A stretch of 64,000 nucleotides of DNA, from positions 5,562,940 to 5,626,939 of the forward strand of contig JAKSZU010000016.1 in NCBI GenBank assembly GCA_026018925.1, given 5' to 3'. Shown one piece after another: positions 11,326 to 23,681 of this stretch (positions are counted from its first letter, which is position 1; each line of letters opens with the position of its first letter). The position numbers and the translations under genes are program-made. The notes beneath the pieces were generated by a model. It was not told the origin of the DNA and did no database searches. It worked only from the letters and a program-made list of their open reading frames with translations. The stretch is from Tupaia tana (taxonomy: Eukaryota > Chordata > Mammalia > Scandentia > Tupaiidae).

Positions 11326-12102
11326 AAAATTATAAATGTACAACACATTACATTTTCATAAAGCGAATGATCCATACCACCATCTAAGAGAAGAGGACAT
11401 TACCAGCCCCTAGACTCTCAGCTGAATCCTTCCCAGCCATGAAGTCCCACCGAAAGGAAATAACCCCCTCACTCTCCTCGGCCAGCTTCTGAGCTTTACA
11501 TACATAGAACTGCATGGTACATATTTTTCTTTGGTTTAACATTATCTCATGATATTCCTTTCATATTGTCAGTGTGTAGCAGTAGTTTATCCGTTTTTGT
11601 TGCTTTATTATAACCAATTACATGATTATCACAATTTATCCCCTCTACTGTGGATGGATATTTGGGTGGTTTCCAGTGTTTTTGTCATTATAAATAAAGC
11701 TGCTGCGAATAGTTTCCTATACATGCCTTGAGCGTACTCGTATATTTAGTTTTGCGAAGGCGTTTATCTAGGAATGGAGGTGCTGGGTCACAGAGGTGCA
11801 GTTCAGCTTGGGTAATGGCTGCCAAGTAAGTTTTGAAGGTGGCTGTGCGGTGAGGGAGCTTACACTCCCACCATCTGTAGGAGAATTCCACACCCTTGCG
11901 AGTACACGGCACAGTCTGATTGTTTCATTGTTCACTCTTCTGTTGGCAAAGTGAAGTCTTTCATCTTGCTTTTATTTCCCTCACGACTCAGTACCATTTC
12001 CTATGTTTATTGACAAATGAGATGTTTTCTTTTGTAAAGTGCTTGTTGGGTTCTTTGTCTATTTGTCTGTCATGTCTTTGATTTTTCTCGTGGAGCTGTG
12101 AG

Positions 12103-12646
12103 TGTGGCAGGCAGCCTCTAAAGTGGCCTCCCGTGACCTTCCCCGTCTACGCTCACACCCTGCGATCTCTCCTTTCAGTGTGGACTGAGCACAGTCGCTC
12201 ACTTCTGATGGATACATGATGGCACAGGCAATACGGTGTCCTCTCTGACAGCGGGCTGTAAAAAGGCGGTGACTTGTGTTCTGCCGGTGTGCTCTCGCTC
12301 ACTCTCTCGCACGCTCCCCCGTCTTCGCTTTAGGAAAAGCCAGCTGCCACGTACGAGCTGTCCTATGGAGAGGCCTGTGGCAAGAAACCGATGTCTGCAG
12401 CTGACAACCTGTGAGCACCCGAGGCCTGCCAGAGCCCGGTGAGTGATCTTGGCAGAACACCTCCCCTAGTGAGGCCTTAAGATGACCACCCCCCATACCT
12501 CATGGCACTCTGAGAGAGACCCAAAGCCAGAGACACTTAGCCGAGCCATGCTGGGGTTCCTGACCACAGAAACTGTGAGATGATAAATAATTTTTGTTTA
12601 AGGCCCTAAATTTGGGGGTAACTTGCTCAGCAGTAGATCGCTAGCA
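12103..12646 (+). mobile_element. MLT1-like (ERVL-MaLR) LTR inserted in L1
   Basis: Recognised by GCCAGCTGCCACG, CTGTCCTATGGAGAGGCC, CAGAAACTGTGAGATGATAAA and TAAATTTGGGGGTAACTTG in order, ending CGCTAGCA. The host L1 resumes directly after it. An old solo-type LTR; no internal region is seen. Confidence 0.75.
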
Positions 12647-12752
12647 GAGGTGTTTGTAAATTCTGGACCGAAGTCCTTTGTCCTTGGTGTGTATGGCAAA
12701 TTTCTTCCACTCTTGGCTATTCTTTTCATTCTTTTTCTTTCATTTTTTTTTT

Positions 12753-12758
12753 AAAGAG

Positions 12759-12795
<37 letters not shown>

Positions 12796-13032
12796 CCCTA
12801 TAAGGTGTGTGTGCTCGCCAGAGAGACAGAGAGAAATAAAGAGACAGAAAGTGAGAAATCACCCCCCAGAGGAGATGGCTATACCACAATCCCTTCTTCT
12901 CCATTCTCCTCTTGGGATTTTGGGTATGTACATGTACCTGGCAAGAGTTTCAAGCCACTAGGTCCAAGACTCCAACCGTGGTCAACTACATGGGAGTCCC
13001 ATGATGTAACTATTATGAGTCTGCTGATCCCC
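12753..13032 (-). mobile_element. Family A SINE
   Basis: A T tract of more than 30 bases (the A tail on the other strand), then all modules through CTGCTGATCCCC. Confidence 0.88.
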
Positions 13033-13066
13033 ATTCTTCGTTCTTTAGATAAACGAAAGTTCTTCA

Positions 13067-13338
13067 TTTTTTTTTTTTTTTTTTGAGAGGTTTTTGCTAT
13101 AGGGCGCGTGCACTCGCCAGACAGACAGAGAGAGACAGAGAGACAGAAAGCGAGAAATCACCCCCCCAGGGGGGATGGCCACACCGCAATCCCTTCTCCT
13201 CCATTCTCCTCTTGGTATCTTGGGCATACACGCACATGCACCCGGTGTGAGTTTTTTAAGCCACCGGGCCTGGGACGCGAACCGCAGTTGACTATGTGGG
13301 AGTCCAGCGACATAGCCATTACGCTATCTGGTGGTCCC
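13067..13338 (-). mobile_element. Family A SINE, young
   Basis: Near-consensus. The hairpin is CCCCCCC-A-GGGGGG. TSD AAAGTTCTT on both sides (about 13056-13064 and 13340-13348). Confidence 0.92.
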
Positions 13339-13494
13339 AAAAGTTCTTTAGTTTTTAATGTATTTCAATTTATTGTATTTTTGTATTATGAGGACTGCCA
13401 TTGTGTTCTGTTTAAGAAAGTTTCAGAAATCTTTGCTTATCCAAAAATTGTGATTGCTATCTTCAGTTACTATATCATCAAAAGAACAACTTGT

Positions 13495-14799
13495 GTATCA
13501 GAATAGAATGTAGATTTATTAATAATCATCATTTATAATGCATAACATTTATTGAGTAACTCCTAAGAGAAATAGCTACATAATATAATTCAGCCCTCAC
13601 AGGTGCTATGTGTCAAGGGTAGGATTTCAAACCAGACCCGTATTAGTCTTTTAACATCTTTGCCATTTATTATTTAGTATTTATTGACTTATTACTTTCT
13701 GGACACAAGCTTGTCATTTGAGGTCCTGGTCTTTTCTGTTTCAGAAAGGGTGGAGATGAAATTGAGCAGTCTGGCTTCTGAAACTCATTGAGGTCCCTTT
13801 TTGTTCCTTTTGCCTTCTGTGCAGTAGTCTTAAAGTTGGAAGTACTAGAATGTGCACATTTTCAAAAAATTCATAGGAAATACATATTATGAAAAAAAAA
13901 AACATGCATGGACTTAAAAACTTCTTGCACACAGCTTCCATTTTCCATGAAGTTTTGAAGCCTCACTCACAGCGCTGGTGGTATCGAGGCCTCCTGTTCA
14001 GGGGCGAACATTGGTAGCTCACTGAACACGGAGAACTGTTACCCTCTCTGGGTGTGTTTTGGCATTTTCCCTTTCCTAAGCAGCCAATATGATATTTTTT
14101 TAATGGTGCGCAGATATTCCCAGGGGAGTTACCTTTCCTCCTGGACACAGCTGTGGGGAGCAGGTCCAGAACGCTGCCTCCAAGAGGATCTTCCTTCCAG
14201 ATCCTTCTCCCTGCCACAGCACAGACGAGGCCAGACACAGCCCTACCCTTGGCTAATCAGCAAGTCACTCTGAGGAAATTCACTGCTTTCAGTTCATTCT
14301 CTGCAGTGGCGTTGACTGACACCGGGAGAGTTCTGCCCTGACCCCCCCTCAGTGACAGCGCCTCCTGAGGACTGAATTACGTAAGGCAGCTAAAGCAGCT
14401 GCCCGGCTCCCTCTCCTCAGTAATCGGTTATGCAGTATGTTGTGGTGATCAGGAAACATGTCTTCTGCTCCAGTTAATGAGTTGTTCTCTTGGAAGTGCA
14501 ACAATAAGACACATTCTGCAGTTCAGGTTCTAGCTCCATAATATTTGTGTTTGGTAAACCAGGTCAACTCCTTCGGGTATCTGATTCGTGCTTCAATTCA
14601 GCTGCTTCATTTTATCGTGTCTCTCTAAGTGACCACGTATATGGAGAATGCAGAAAAGCTGCATGACTAGAAAGGGCTGCTGAGAAACTCACTTCCAGGA
14701 CGCTGGTATGCAGATGTACGGTGTTGTCTTCTCATGAATTACAGTATTTAATGCCCGGTAACAGTTTGATACATATGTATCTAATAATTACATGTTCTT
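13495..14799. other. Unique sequence, no gene seen
   Basis: No repeat or exon recognised; AT-rich at the start, GC-richer at 14100-14420. Confidence 0.5.
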
Positions 14800-15047
14800 A
14801 GGAGCAGCAGATGGCATGATGGTTACATCTCTGGATTCCCACGTAGCGACGGCAGTTTGAGTCCCAGACCCAGAGCCTTGAAACTCATGTTAGATGCTTA
14901 TGCGTGCGTGCCCAAAATCCCGGGAGGAGAATGGAGGAGAAGGGACTGCAGTGTGGCCATCTCCCCTGGGGAGTGATTTCTCGCTTTCTGTCTCTCTTAT
15001 GAGTGCACATGCCCTATACCAAAAATCTCTAAAAAATAATAATAATG
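14800..15047 (+). mobile_element. Family A SINE
   Basis: Full length with an AAAAAATAATAATAATG tail. ACATGTTC on both sides is the likely target duplication. Confidence 0.87.
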
Positions 15048-15051
15048 ACAT

Positions 15052-16249
15052 GTTCCCATTCTAAACATAAGTGTTAACCTCTTTGACTTAAATCTTTATA
15101 AATTTTCTGAATGAACAATTTCAAGGTGAGGACCATTACGCAGTCTGTGTGTATGTTTCCATGTGAATAGTTTTTGTACAAATTCTCTTAGGGAAATTAT
15201 CTTTACTCTCTCTTTTTTTTTTTCCCCCAAAATATTTTTGTGAGTGGGAAGTGAAGAAGATAATGGACCTTCAAGGGAGGATGAGAAGAGATGGAGCCCG
15301 GGCAAGAAGAATCCTCATAGGATTTGTCCCAGTCCTGTGGCCTGCCCTCCGTGGCTGTCCACCTGGAACCACTCACTCCTATGCCAGAGCTGCCCACAGC
15401 AATAGGCTACCCAGGCTGCAGCTGGCCCAGGCTGAGTGCTACCTCCCAGGGCAGAGGTAGGGTGACCTTTAGGAAGGGCAGGGGAAGAGCTGAAGCCGCT
15501 GCACTCTACCAGGGAGGGATCTGGGGAAAGGTGGAGAGTCTGGGTACTCCTCAAAGCTCAGGCACTACCAAGAGAAGAAAATCTACCCTAACTACTTCGG
15601 AAATAAAATGCCACACAGTACAGTATAAAAAGCAACCATCAAGCCTTTGCAGGAGCAATAACTGTGCCATGGCTCCGCCTTTCCCTGGCTCTTTAATATG
15701 AGGTGTGATGATAAGGTCACCCGCCACACCTCACATCTCTGCAGAAAGCACCTCCTCTGAGGGCGTCAGTCTGTAGTTCATTTGGGGACTCCCAGTCTTG
15801 GGCTTTGGCACAACCTGAAGGAGATGCCAGGCTTTTCTTGTGACAAGGCAGCCCAGCTTTAGAAGCACAGAGCAGGTGTGAGGGCGTCTCTGGGCAGGAG
15901 GGGAGGAGCCGTCCTGCTTGTCATCTGCAGCTGTCTCTGCACTTTCCTGACTGTCCACCACCACGGGCCTGCTAAGCTGGGACTGCCTGGACCTGACCAC
16001 AAGTCCGTCCTGTCCTGTTTAGACTTAGTTGCAAGTGTTCAGGCAAATTCTCTAGAAGAAAATAAGGACAAAATAGGAAATTTTCCTAAGAAAACAGATT
16101 AAGATCCTAATGTAATAAAAAAGCTTTCCCAAAGGGCACTGCCAACATGTAGAAATCAATGTTGCATATCTCAGGTTAATTACAATTTGACCACACGTTG
16201 GGCCAGCGGAGGAAGCCTGCACTTCCTCCCCTTGCGCACACGCGCTCTA

Positions 16250-16287
<38 letters not shown>

Positions 16288-16620
16288 CACATACTTCTCT
16301 GTCTTGAATGCTGAACTCAGATATTCCAAGCCTAAACCTCACACAGATGGAAGTTGTTCTGGTAACTTAGAACCTGCTTCATAATCACTTCTCCAGATCC
16401 AACTCCTGGTTATCCCTTTGGATTCCCTACCGTAGGGAGTATTTGCGTTGCAACCACCCTGGTCACAATGGCTTCAGCTCTGATTCTTGGCTCCCAAATG
16501 AGGTCCAAGTTCATTATCTTGATTCTAAGCCATCTTCATGGATCTTGGAGTTATTAATATATCACAAGTTTCTAAAGACCCAAAGACCTGTAACAAGCTA
16601 CTCTTGGCTCAGTTCTTACT
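15052..16620. other. Unique sequence, no gene seen
   Basis: Non-repetitive apart from the (TC)n(AC)n tract near 16245-16288. Open frames around 15250-15700 lack splice context or a known domain. Confidence 0.5.
16245..16288. repeat. (TC)n(AC)n compound microsatellite
   Basis: CTCTCTCTCTCTC runs straight into CACACACACACAC. Confidence 0.92.
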
Positions 16621-16681
16621 GTCCTGGTTAATTAGTCTAAGCAGAATCCTCCTGAGGACTTGTTAAAATACAGACTTCTTG

Positions 16682-17217
16682 GGCCAACTCCATAGCACTA
16701 TAGTTAAGCCTTGTACATAGGGAACTGGATTCTACATGCCTTACATGCCTGACCACGGTTCGGATCCTTACCCCGATGGCTTGATAAACATGCCTGGCAT
16801 ACGTGCATACATGCCCCAAATCTCAAAAGGATAGAGAAATGGAGAAAGGATTTCAGTATGACCACACCCTATTAAGGGGTGCTTTCTTTTTCTTTTTTTG
16901 GAGAGGTTTATGCTATAGAGCGTGTGTGCTCACCAGAAAGACAGAGAGAGAAAGAGAGACAGAAAGAGAGAAATCACCTCCCAGGGAGGATGGCCATGCC
17001 ACAATCCCTTCTCCTCCATTCTCCTCTCAGGATCTTGGGCACGAACACATGCACATCTGCCTGGAGTGAGTTTAAGCCACAGGGTCCGGGACTTGAACAG
17101 TGGTAGAATACATGGGAGTCCAGTAACATAGCCATTACGCCATCTGCTGGTCCCAAAGGATGCTTTCTGTCTCTCTCCGGTGACTACGTATGTCCTCTGG
17201 CAAAAAAGAGAAAAAAG
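16682..17217 (+). mobile_element. Family A SINE, old, interrupted by a minus-strand copy
   Basis: Head and centre lie at 16682-16887 and the CT-rich tail at 17155-17217 (TTTCTGTCTCTCTCCGG to GGCAAAAAAG). Confidence 0.8.
16888..17154 (-). mobile_element. Family A SINE nested in an opposite-strand copy
   Basis: Flanked by AAGGGGTGCTTTCT and AAAGGATGCTTTCT (one long target duplication with two changes). Transcripts through this pair could fold as a long inverted repeat. Confidence 0.87.
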
Positions 17218-17400
17218 TGTAGTAGTATCATTATTTGAACTAATAGAGGTTAAAAATAAATACAGATTCCTGGACTCCACACCAAGAGATTCTGATTCAG
17301 TAGATCTTCAGGGGTAGGGGTAGGGGAGAGGTTGAGAACTTGAATTTCTAGCAAGTTCCCAAGAGATGCCGAAGCTGCTGGTCAGGACCACCCTGTGGAG

Positions 17401-17560
17401 CCCACTGCTATATAGCCTCACTATGCAGAATGTGACTCACGGGCAGGTGCATAGCAGTAACCCGGGGGGAGGGCTCTTCGATGTGCAGGATTGAGCTCCC
17501 ACCCTGCACCTACAGAATCAGAATCCGCATTTTAGTGAGGCCCCCAGGTGCTCTAGATAG
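17401..17560 (+). mobile_element. MER5-like fragment
   Basis: CCTACAGAATCAGAATCCGC, ATTTTAGTGAGGCCCCCAGG and related motifs match the 3' half of MER5/Charlie non-autonomous elements. Confidence 0.5.
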
Positions 17561-17659
17561 GCCTAAACTCTGTCCTTTACTTTGTACTGATTAAACAGAG
17601 GCACTTACTATGCCAGTAATGTGCCAGGGATACACAGATGGCAATGTAAAACACTATTT

Positions 17660-18581
17660 TTAAATATTAAAATGAACATGGTTACATTACTGGGTGGAAT
17701 ACACAAGTCACAAAACTTTTAAAGTTAAAACAAGAAACTATGAAATAATTTCTGGTTTCTGAAAGGAGGTAATTCTGAACTACACCCACAAGGATTTTGG
17801 GCATGCAAAATGATCACCATCTCCCCTTGAGAGTCATCACATTGGATGGTCTGAGAAGCTGCATGTTTTTACCTGTTTCAGGATGTTGACATCTGGGCCT
17901 GATTCTGTTCATCCTAATGTGGCTTTAATAGCGCCTGGATCTTTCCTGAGGGACAACACATGCAATTTTCTTGTCATAACTAGCACAAGACTTCTCTTTT
18001 AGGTTGAACTTTGGAAATCTTACTGGACTGCTCCCTGTTTCCTGTGTCTACTCAGAATTTCTGGTAACGGTGTATTCCATCAGTTTGATGTTCCTCTCTC
18101 ATGTTCTCCATTCTCCCATCTCCCGAGAACTGGCTTTGTTCAGGTTCTATTTTACTCAGGATTGCAATGTAGAGCATTTCTATGCGTGCAGTAATAATAA
18201 TAGACAACGCTGTGAGAAGACCTGTCCTCTGTTCTCTCACAAGTAACTGATGTGTTTCCTTAGAGAATTTGGTAGAGTCTACTTTGTTGAATATCTGAAG
18301 AGCTATAGTAACTAGAAAAGAAGCCTTAGATATGAAACTGAAAGCGAGAGGGCTATCAATTTCTTATAAGACCCGAAAAGATGCAGAGCAGAAAAAAAGT
18401 GGAGTTATGTGTTGGAGGTAAATCCATGAAAAGTCATATTGAAACTTTGATGGTGAAATCTTACCTAATAAAATCCCACCAACAAACCATTTGAATCTCT
18501 TGAACTTCTGGTTCTCCAAGATAAGAGACAGTAGAAAGACTCCAATTGTTCTTGGCACTCTGATAAGATGATAGCCTTTTT
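17660..18581. other. Unique sequence, no gene seen
   Basis: No repeat or exon recognised. Confidence 0.45.
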
Positions 18582-18597
18582 AAAAAGTCATTATTAT

Positions 18598-18861
18598 GGG
18601 AACCAGCAGTTAGCGTAATGGCTATGTCGCTGGACTCCCACGTAGTCGACCGCGGTTCGCGTCCTGGACCCGGTGGCTTAAAACTCACGCCGGGTGAGTG
18701 TGCATGCGTGCCCAAGATCCCAAGAGGATAACGGAGGAGAAGGGATTGCGGCGTGACCATCCCCCCTGGGGGGTGATTTCTCGCTTTCTGTCTCTATGTC
18801 TCTCTCTGTCTGTCTGGCGAGCACACGCGCCCTATAGCAAAAAAACCTCTCCAAAAAAAAA
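18598..18861 (+). mobile_element. Family A SINE, young
   Basis: TSD AAAAAGTCATTATTAT (18582-18597 and 18862-18877), perfect. The B box is GGTTCGCGTCC here. Confidence 0.92.
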
Positions 18862-19004
18862 AAAAAGTCATTATTATTACTTCTCTTATAGATTAAAAAT
18901 CTAAAACTGTACAGGGACGTCTTTTTGAACAGAACTGATACTGGTGACAAAGGAAAGAACTACGAGGGACCCGGACTGCAAATTCCATGCTTGTTCCTTT
19001 CTTG

Positions 19005-19022
19005 GTCTTGGTCTTGGTCTGA
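19005..19022. repeat. Short (TTGGTC)n tandem
   Basis: Three in-phase hexamers, TCTTGGTCTTGGTCTTGG. Confidence 0.8.
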
Positions 19023-19190
19023 AACAGCTTGAATGGTAAAATCTCTCCCCAGTCACTAAGGAATTGTAGCAATGGGTAAGTAGCTATGAATTTGAGAAGG
19101 AAATGTTTTATAAAGACAGCATTTCACTGCATACCTGGATAATGGCCACAGTAGGCTGATTCAGTCACCTGGGTTTCATAAGCAGTTCTT

Positions 19191-19485
19191 TTTTTCTTTT
19201 TTCTTTTTTCTTTTTTCTTTTTTTTTTTTTTTTTTGGAGAGATTTTTGTAATAGGGCATGTGCGCTCTCCAGAAAGACAGAGAGAGACAGAGAGACAGAA
19301 AGCGAGAAATCACCCCCCAGGGGGATGGCCACACCGCAATCCCTTCTCCTCCATTCTCCTCTTGGGATCTTGGGCACACACGCAGACGTGCCTGGCGTGA
19401 GTTTAAGCCACCAGATCCGGGACTCGAACCGCGGTCGACTACATGGGAGTCCAGCGACATAGTCATTGCACTAACTGCTGATCCC
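19191..19485 (-). mobile_element. Family A SINE, young
   Basis: TSD CATAAGCAGTTCTT (19177-19190 and 19486-19499), perfect. The A tail has turned into (AAAAAAG)n. Confidence 0.92.
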
Positions 19486-19689
19486 CATAAGCAGTTCTTA
19501 CACCCCAATCCAGGAAAGGACTGGAAGGTCTGAATAGCCATCCGTTGTCATTATCCCTGTCTTCTCCCTGCCTACATAAATTCTGCCCCTGAACCCTTTT
19601 GGCCCTTTTTTTCTGAGGACAGAATTCTGGCTACTTTTTCCTATTGCAGAGTTGTTTCCAGGGGCCTGGGAGAGTCAGCCTACAAACAT

Positions 19690-20060
19690 CAACTGACCAC
19701 TGATAGTGGGGTGCAACACCCCAGGCTTCTCTCTTAGAGTAAAACACAGGCATTCTTTTGCCGATTTCCTTCAGGAACGAGACTGGTGATTCTCTTTAAC
19801 CAAGGACTAGTTTAAGAATTCCAAACTCACCTATAATCTGCAAACTTCCATTTCTAGAAGTTTCCCCCTTTTGGAGGCAGATCAATGTAAAAGACTCCTT
19901 ACGCTAATTGACAATGCTCCCCTCCTCGGGATTATATGAAAAGAACCACTGTCTCTCAGCACCTGAGAAACTCACTTCTCTTTCTCTGGGTCTGGTCACT
20001 CAGTTTCGGGCTTAGTCATACACTGCATTAATTATTATTTCCACAACGTTGGTTATTTCT
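19690..20060 (+). mobile_element. Possible LTR fossil
   Basis: TTCCCCCTTTTGGAGGCAG, a TATA-like GATTATATGAAAAGAACC at about 19930, and a CT-rich downstream part resemble an old ERV LTR. Weak call with no defined ends. Confidence 0.3.
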
Positions 20061-20342
20061 GTTGACAGTTCTGATGTAAGTATATGAATGAAATTGGAAT
20101 TTTATGGTATATAAAGTAATTTACATTCTAGAAAACAAGCTCTGGTGTCAAAGCAACAGATGCAGATCATTTATAAGGAGCCGAGTAGAAATATGTACTG
20201 ATAATTTTCTCTGCTCTTGAACTCAGGAAAATAAACATCGTCCTGAAAAAGTGATGGGGGATGCTTTCCCAAGCTTTGGATTTTCAACATGAGAACACAA
20301 ATCCTGGCCAGATTTTGGGGGCTCAAAAAATGTTCAATATGA

Positions 20343-20594
20343 AGGACCAGCAGTTAGCGTAATGGCTGTGTCGCTGGACTCCCACGTAGTCGACCGCGGT
20401 TCACATCCCGGACCTGGGGGCTTAAACTCACGCCGGGCGCGTGTGCGTGTGTGCCCAAGATCCCGAGAGGAGAATGGAGGAGGAGGGATTGCGGCGTGAC
20501 CATTCCCCCCTGGGGGGTGATTTCTTACTTTCTGTCTCTCTGTCTCTCTCTGTCTGGTGAGAGCACGCGCCCTATAGCAAAAACTTCTCAAAAG
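20343..20594 (+). mobile_element. Family A SINE, young
   Basis: Bounded by AAAAATGTTCAATA and AAAAATGCTCAATA. Very short A tail. Confidence 0.9.
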
Positions 20595-20608
20595 AAAAAT
20601 GCTCAATA

Positions 20609-21426
20609 AGATAAAGTTTTGCAGGAAATAGCAGGTTTGGCACAGTCTTCCCCTTAGCACCTTTACTGTGCAGTTTGAAACTGTGTTACGGGTGTTCTTT
20701 CTCAAAGTTGGGTGAAATTCCATGTCATGCCCAGATCTAATAATAGATGCATAAAATTGTAACATCCTAAGGATTTTCACATGATTGTCAGGAGGCAAAA
20801 GATAGAAGATGATGTAAGTGTGGTGGGTATGAATTTTTAGAGTCTAATTTCAATGCTCTCTCTAATATATCAAATGAGATGCCTTCCTAAGGCTTTGTGT
20901 CCATTAGTTAGTAACAGAAACAGAAGAGTTCTGTGAAGAAAAACGGCTTGCGGTGATGAGCAAGCTAGAGCTGTCCGCTCACGCCCACTCCTGTAGGGAG
21001 GAAGAGCTCCACGGTCGATGAGACTGGGACATTAACCTGCGTCAGGGTCACTGTGGTGCCCGAAAGAGCTTGAGGAGGACGTTCAGGACAGCCTTTCTCT
21101 CTCAGAGGAGAGGTTTTATAAAGTGCTGGCAGAGGGCTTCAGGTACCCTGTGTTTATTGAAATAACAGCAGCACAGTCCCGCTGCTCCCTGTGGGAAGTG
21201 GAGGGGTGGCCGAGGTGGTCCTCCTGAGGAAGCGGGAGTGAGAGAAGAATCGCTGCCCTCGGCCTGCCTGCGTGCATGCCGCCTTTCGTCTCCGGATGTC
21301 TCGGGATCCTAAGTGCTGAGCACCAACAGGAGCGGCCCTGCTCCCTCGCCCCTGTTAGTTCTCGGTCTTTCTTCACGTGAAAACAAAGATCTGGGGACCT
21401 TTTTTGGTTTGGGTTGTTTGGTTGTT
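20609..21426. other. Unique sequence, no gene seen
   Basis: GC-richer at 20940-21380. No exon or repeat recognised. Confidence 0.45.
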
Positions 21427-21680
21427 TAGAGAGCTATTTTGCTATAGGGCACCTGTAGGGCTCACTTAAGAGACAAGAGAGATAGAGAGACAGAAAGAGA
21501 AATCATCTCCCAGGAGGGATGGCCACCCCACAATCCTTTCTCCTTCATTCTCTTCTCAGGATTTTGGGCACGCATGCACACGCGCCCAGAGTGAGTTTTA
21601 AGCTGCTGGGTCCAGGACTCAAAAAATAGTCTGCTATGTGAGAGTTCAGTGACATAAACATTGCACCATCTGCTGGTCCC
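21427..21680 (-). mobile_element. Family A SINE, older
   Basis: All modules present but diverged; flanked by (GTTT)n-type sequence on both sides. Confidence 0.8.
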
Positions 21681-22319
21681 TTGTTGTTTTGTTTTGTTTT
21701 GTTGCTGTTGTTGTATTGTGTGTGTGTGTGAGTAAGCTTAGGTGAAGGGCCCTGGCAAGTTTATTTTCAAACACCCAGGAAATTCTTTCTAAGACTTAGA
21801 GAATATTTATACTATACAAAATAAAATCAAGTCATAAAATAATATTCCGTTTCATTAAACCAGGCCAGTTGTATCCTAGAGATACTAGTAACAATATCTG
21901 AGTGAGAAAATAGATTTTAAAAAATATATATATATGTCTTCTGTGAAACCCAGATCACACTAGACCCTCTTGATCTAATTAAAAAACCTTTCAGCCTGTC
22001 TTTGTTGGTTTGCTTTTCTGTGCTTTCTGGGGAGTATTTCCACCAGAATCCTGGGGTTCTGGGAAGCCCACAGCCCTGCATGATGTGCTGAGTGATACCG
22101 AGCTGCCTAATGTGGTTCCTGGAAGAGGCAGTGACTTCCTCTAGTGCTGCTCCTGCTCAGACTCACCTCAGAGCACTCAGCGTCCTCGTTATAGATCTCG
22201 GCTAAAAGCCATCCCAGGCCCTGAAGTGTGCCCATCACTCATGTGACTGTTTATTCTTGCAATGTATGAGATGCTGCTCCACTGTACCATATTTGATGGA
22301 GACCTTAGATTTCATTTGT

Positions 22320-22603
22320 GAATACTTTTTTCATGGAAAATGACACGTAACAATGTTAGAAATATTGAAAAATATACAATCTCATCCCAACACAACCGCT
22401 ACCATTTTTGGTTCTTATGCACATTCGTGTTTTACGTAATGGCAGTCAGAGCCTCACTCGTAACCTGCTTTTTACTCAGTTAACACGTCGTTGCAGTTGT
22501 TGCATTGCCATTGGTTTTTCTTAGCTATGTTTTCTCTGTGATTGCATGTTTATTTATTGTGTGATATACCCACATTGTCCTATCGCTGGCCATTCTGATA
22601 GTC

Positions 22604-22639
<36 letters not shown>

Positions 22640-22800
22640 TGTTCAGGTGGATAATGCTGTAGAGAATCATCTTCCTTCATAGAGCTTTGCTTCTACCAAA
22701 CTGCTTTCTTAGAATAAAGTCTTAGGAATTGGATTTCTAGGTTAAAGTTCAGGATGATCTTTGTTGTGTTCATCGGCTCACCTAAAAAATGTCACCAATG
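22320..22800 (-). mobile_element. Old L1 3'-UTR-like sequence
   Basis: CCTGCTTTTTACTCAGTTAAC, TTTATTGTGTGATATACCC, TGGATAATGCTG and TAGGAATTGGATTTCTAGG follow the order of an antisense L1M 3' UTR. Strongly diverged. Confidence 0.5.
22604..22640. repeat. (ATT)n microsatellite
   Basis: Twelve or so in-phase ATT units within the L1-like sequence. Confidence 0.93.
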
Positions 22801-22879
22801 CCATCAATAATAGAGCAGAGAATGTATTATGCAGATTTTCAGTAAGTTTCCTTTATTTTTTCCTAGGTTGATTTATGTT

Positions 22880-23120
22880 ATTCCTGATAGAGAGCACTCT
22901 CTCACACACGAGGGAGAACAGAGCCCTGGGCAGGACCTCCCCAAGCTGCAATTCCCTTCCCTGGCACCAGCTCCTCGGGATCCTGGGTCTGTGCACACAC
23001 TTCCCGGTGTGTTTTCAGGCTGCTCCAGGGATCAGATCCTGCAGTCAGCCACATGGCTTCCAGCTCTGCAGTTTGGTTCATTACCTACCCACGGCACACC
23101 ATTAGGCTGGGCTTTTCATA
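22880..23120 (-). mobile_element. Family A SINE, very old
   Basis: Recognised from GAGAGCACTCTCTCAC, CTGCAATTCCCTTCC, GATCCTGGGTCTG and the head remnant AGTCAGCCACATGGC. Confidence 0.5.
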
Positions 23121-23681
23121 AATTTCTTATACAGTTTTTGCTAATTCACATGAACATGGTTTCTCAAGTTTGCTTTAGTATGCACTTTTGTTATTGTATC
23201 TACAAAGACACCAATTATATCCCCATGTTTGTTGTTTGTATTTTCTCTTGTACCAATCATCAGAGTGACATATTTTGCAATCTCTCTGATGCACTGGCTT
23301 CATCAATTTTATAATGGGGTTTAGGAAACCTGCGTAGTCTATCAGGCCTCCATAGTCTGCCTGACTCCTCCATTATCCAGAGGAATAGCTTCACCATGAC
23401 AGTCTTGACTCACAGACGTTACCGAACACACATTTAGACGAACTGTTGGTTGGGCTCCTTGCTTTACTTTTACTATCTCCTTATAGTTCATATTCTACTC
23501 CACTGCAGAAAAAATCATCAGCAACAACTGCCTTAAGCCAGTTATGCTAAGTGGAAAAAAAACTACTTCACCACACAGGTAAGCATTAAGAGAAGCATTA
23601 AGCTATTTAGGCACATGTCTTAGCAACAGAATCATTCTGTCTTTCCCAGCACGTGGTACATTATTTAAAGACCTCTCTGGG

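Larger units (their letters stand above)
11225..13490 (-). mobile_element. Old L1 (L1M type) 3' part, interrupted
   Basis: Antisense L1 pieces lie at 11225-12102, 12647-12750 and 13340-13490. They include GGATATTTGGGTGGTTTCC, 'AATAAAGCTGCTGCGAATAG', GTCCTTTGTCCTTGG and AGAAATCTTTGCTTATCC in the expected order. The gaps hold an MLT1-like LTR and two SINEs. Confidence 0.75.
16628..17400 (+). mobile_element. MER5-like (hAT-Charlie) element split by SINEs
   Basis: The pieces at about 16628-16681 and 17240-17400 read like MER5A: AAAATACAGACTTCTTGG, AAATACAGATTCCTGGACTCC and GATTCTGATTCAGTAGATC. The near-repeat of AAATACAGA-TTC-TGG at the break is probably the duplication made by the inserted SINE. 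Confidence 0.6.

Noticed and set aside
12721-13340. CRISPR-like or tandem array because of similar blocks in a row
   Set aside because: They are two independent SINE insertions with separate tails; unit size is about 270 bp and there are no spacers.
18601-18670. tRNA gene
   Set aside because: A and B boxes are present, but this is the head of a SINE; it continues into the central and CT-rich modules and recurs dozens of times.
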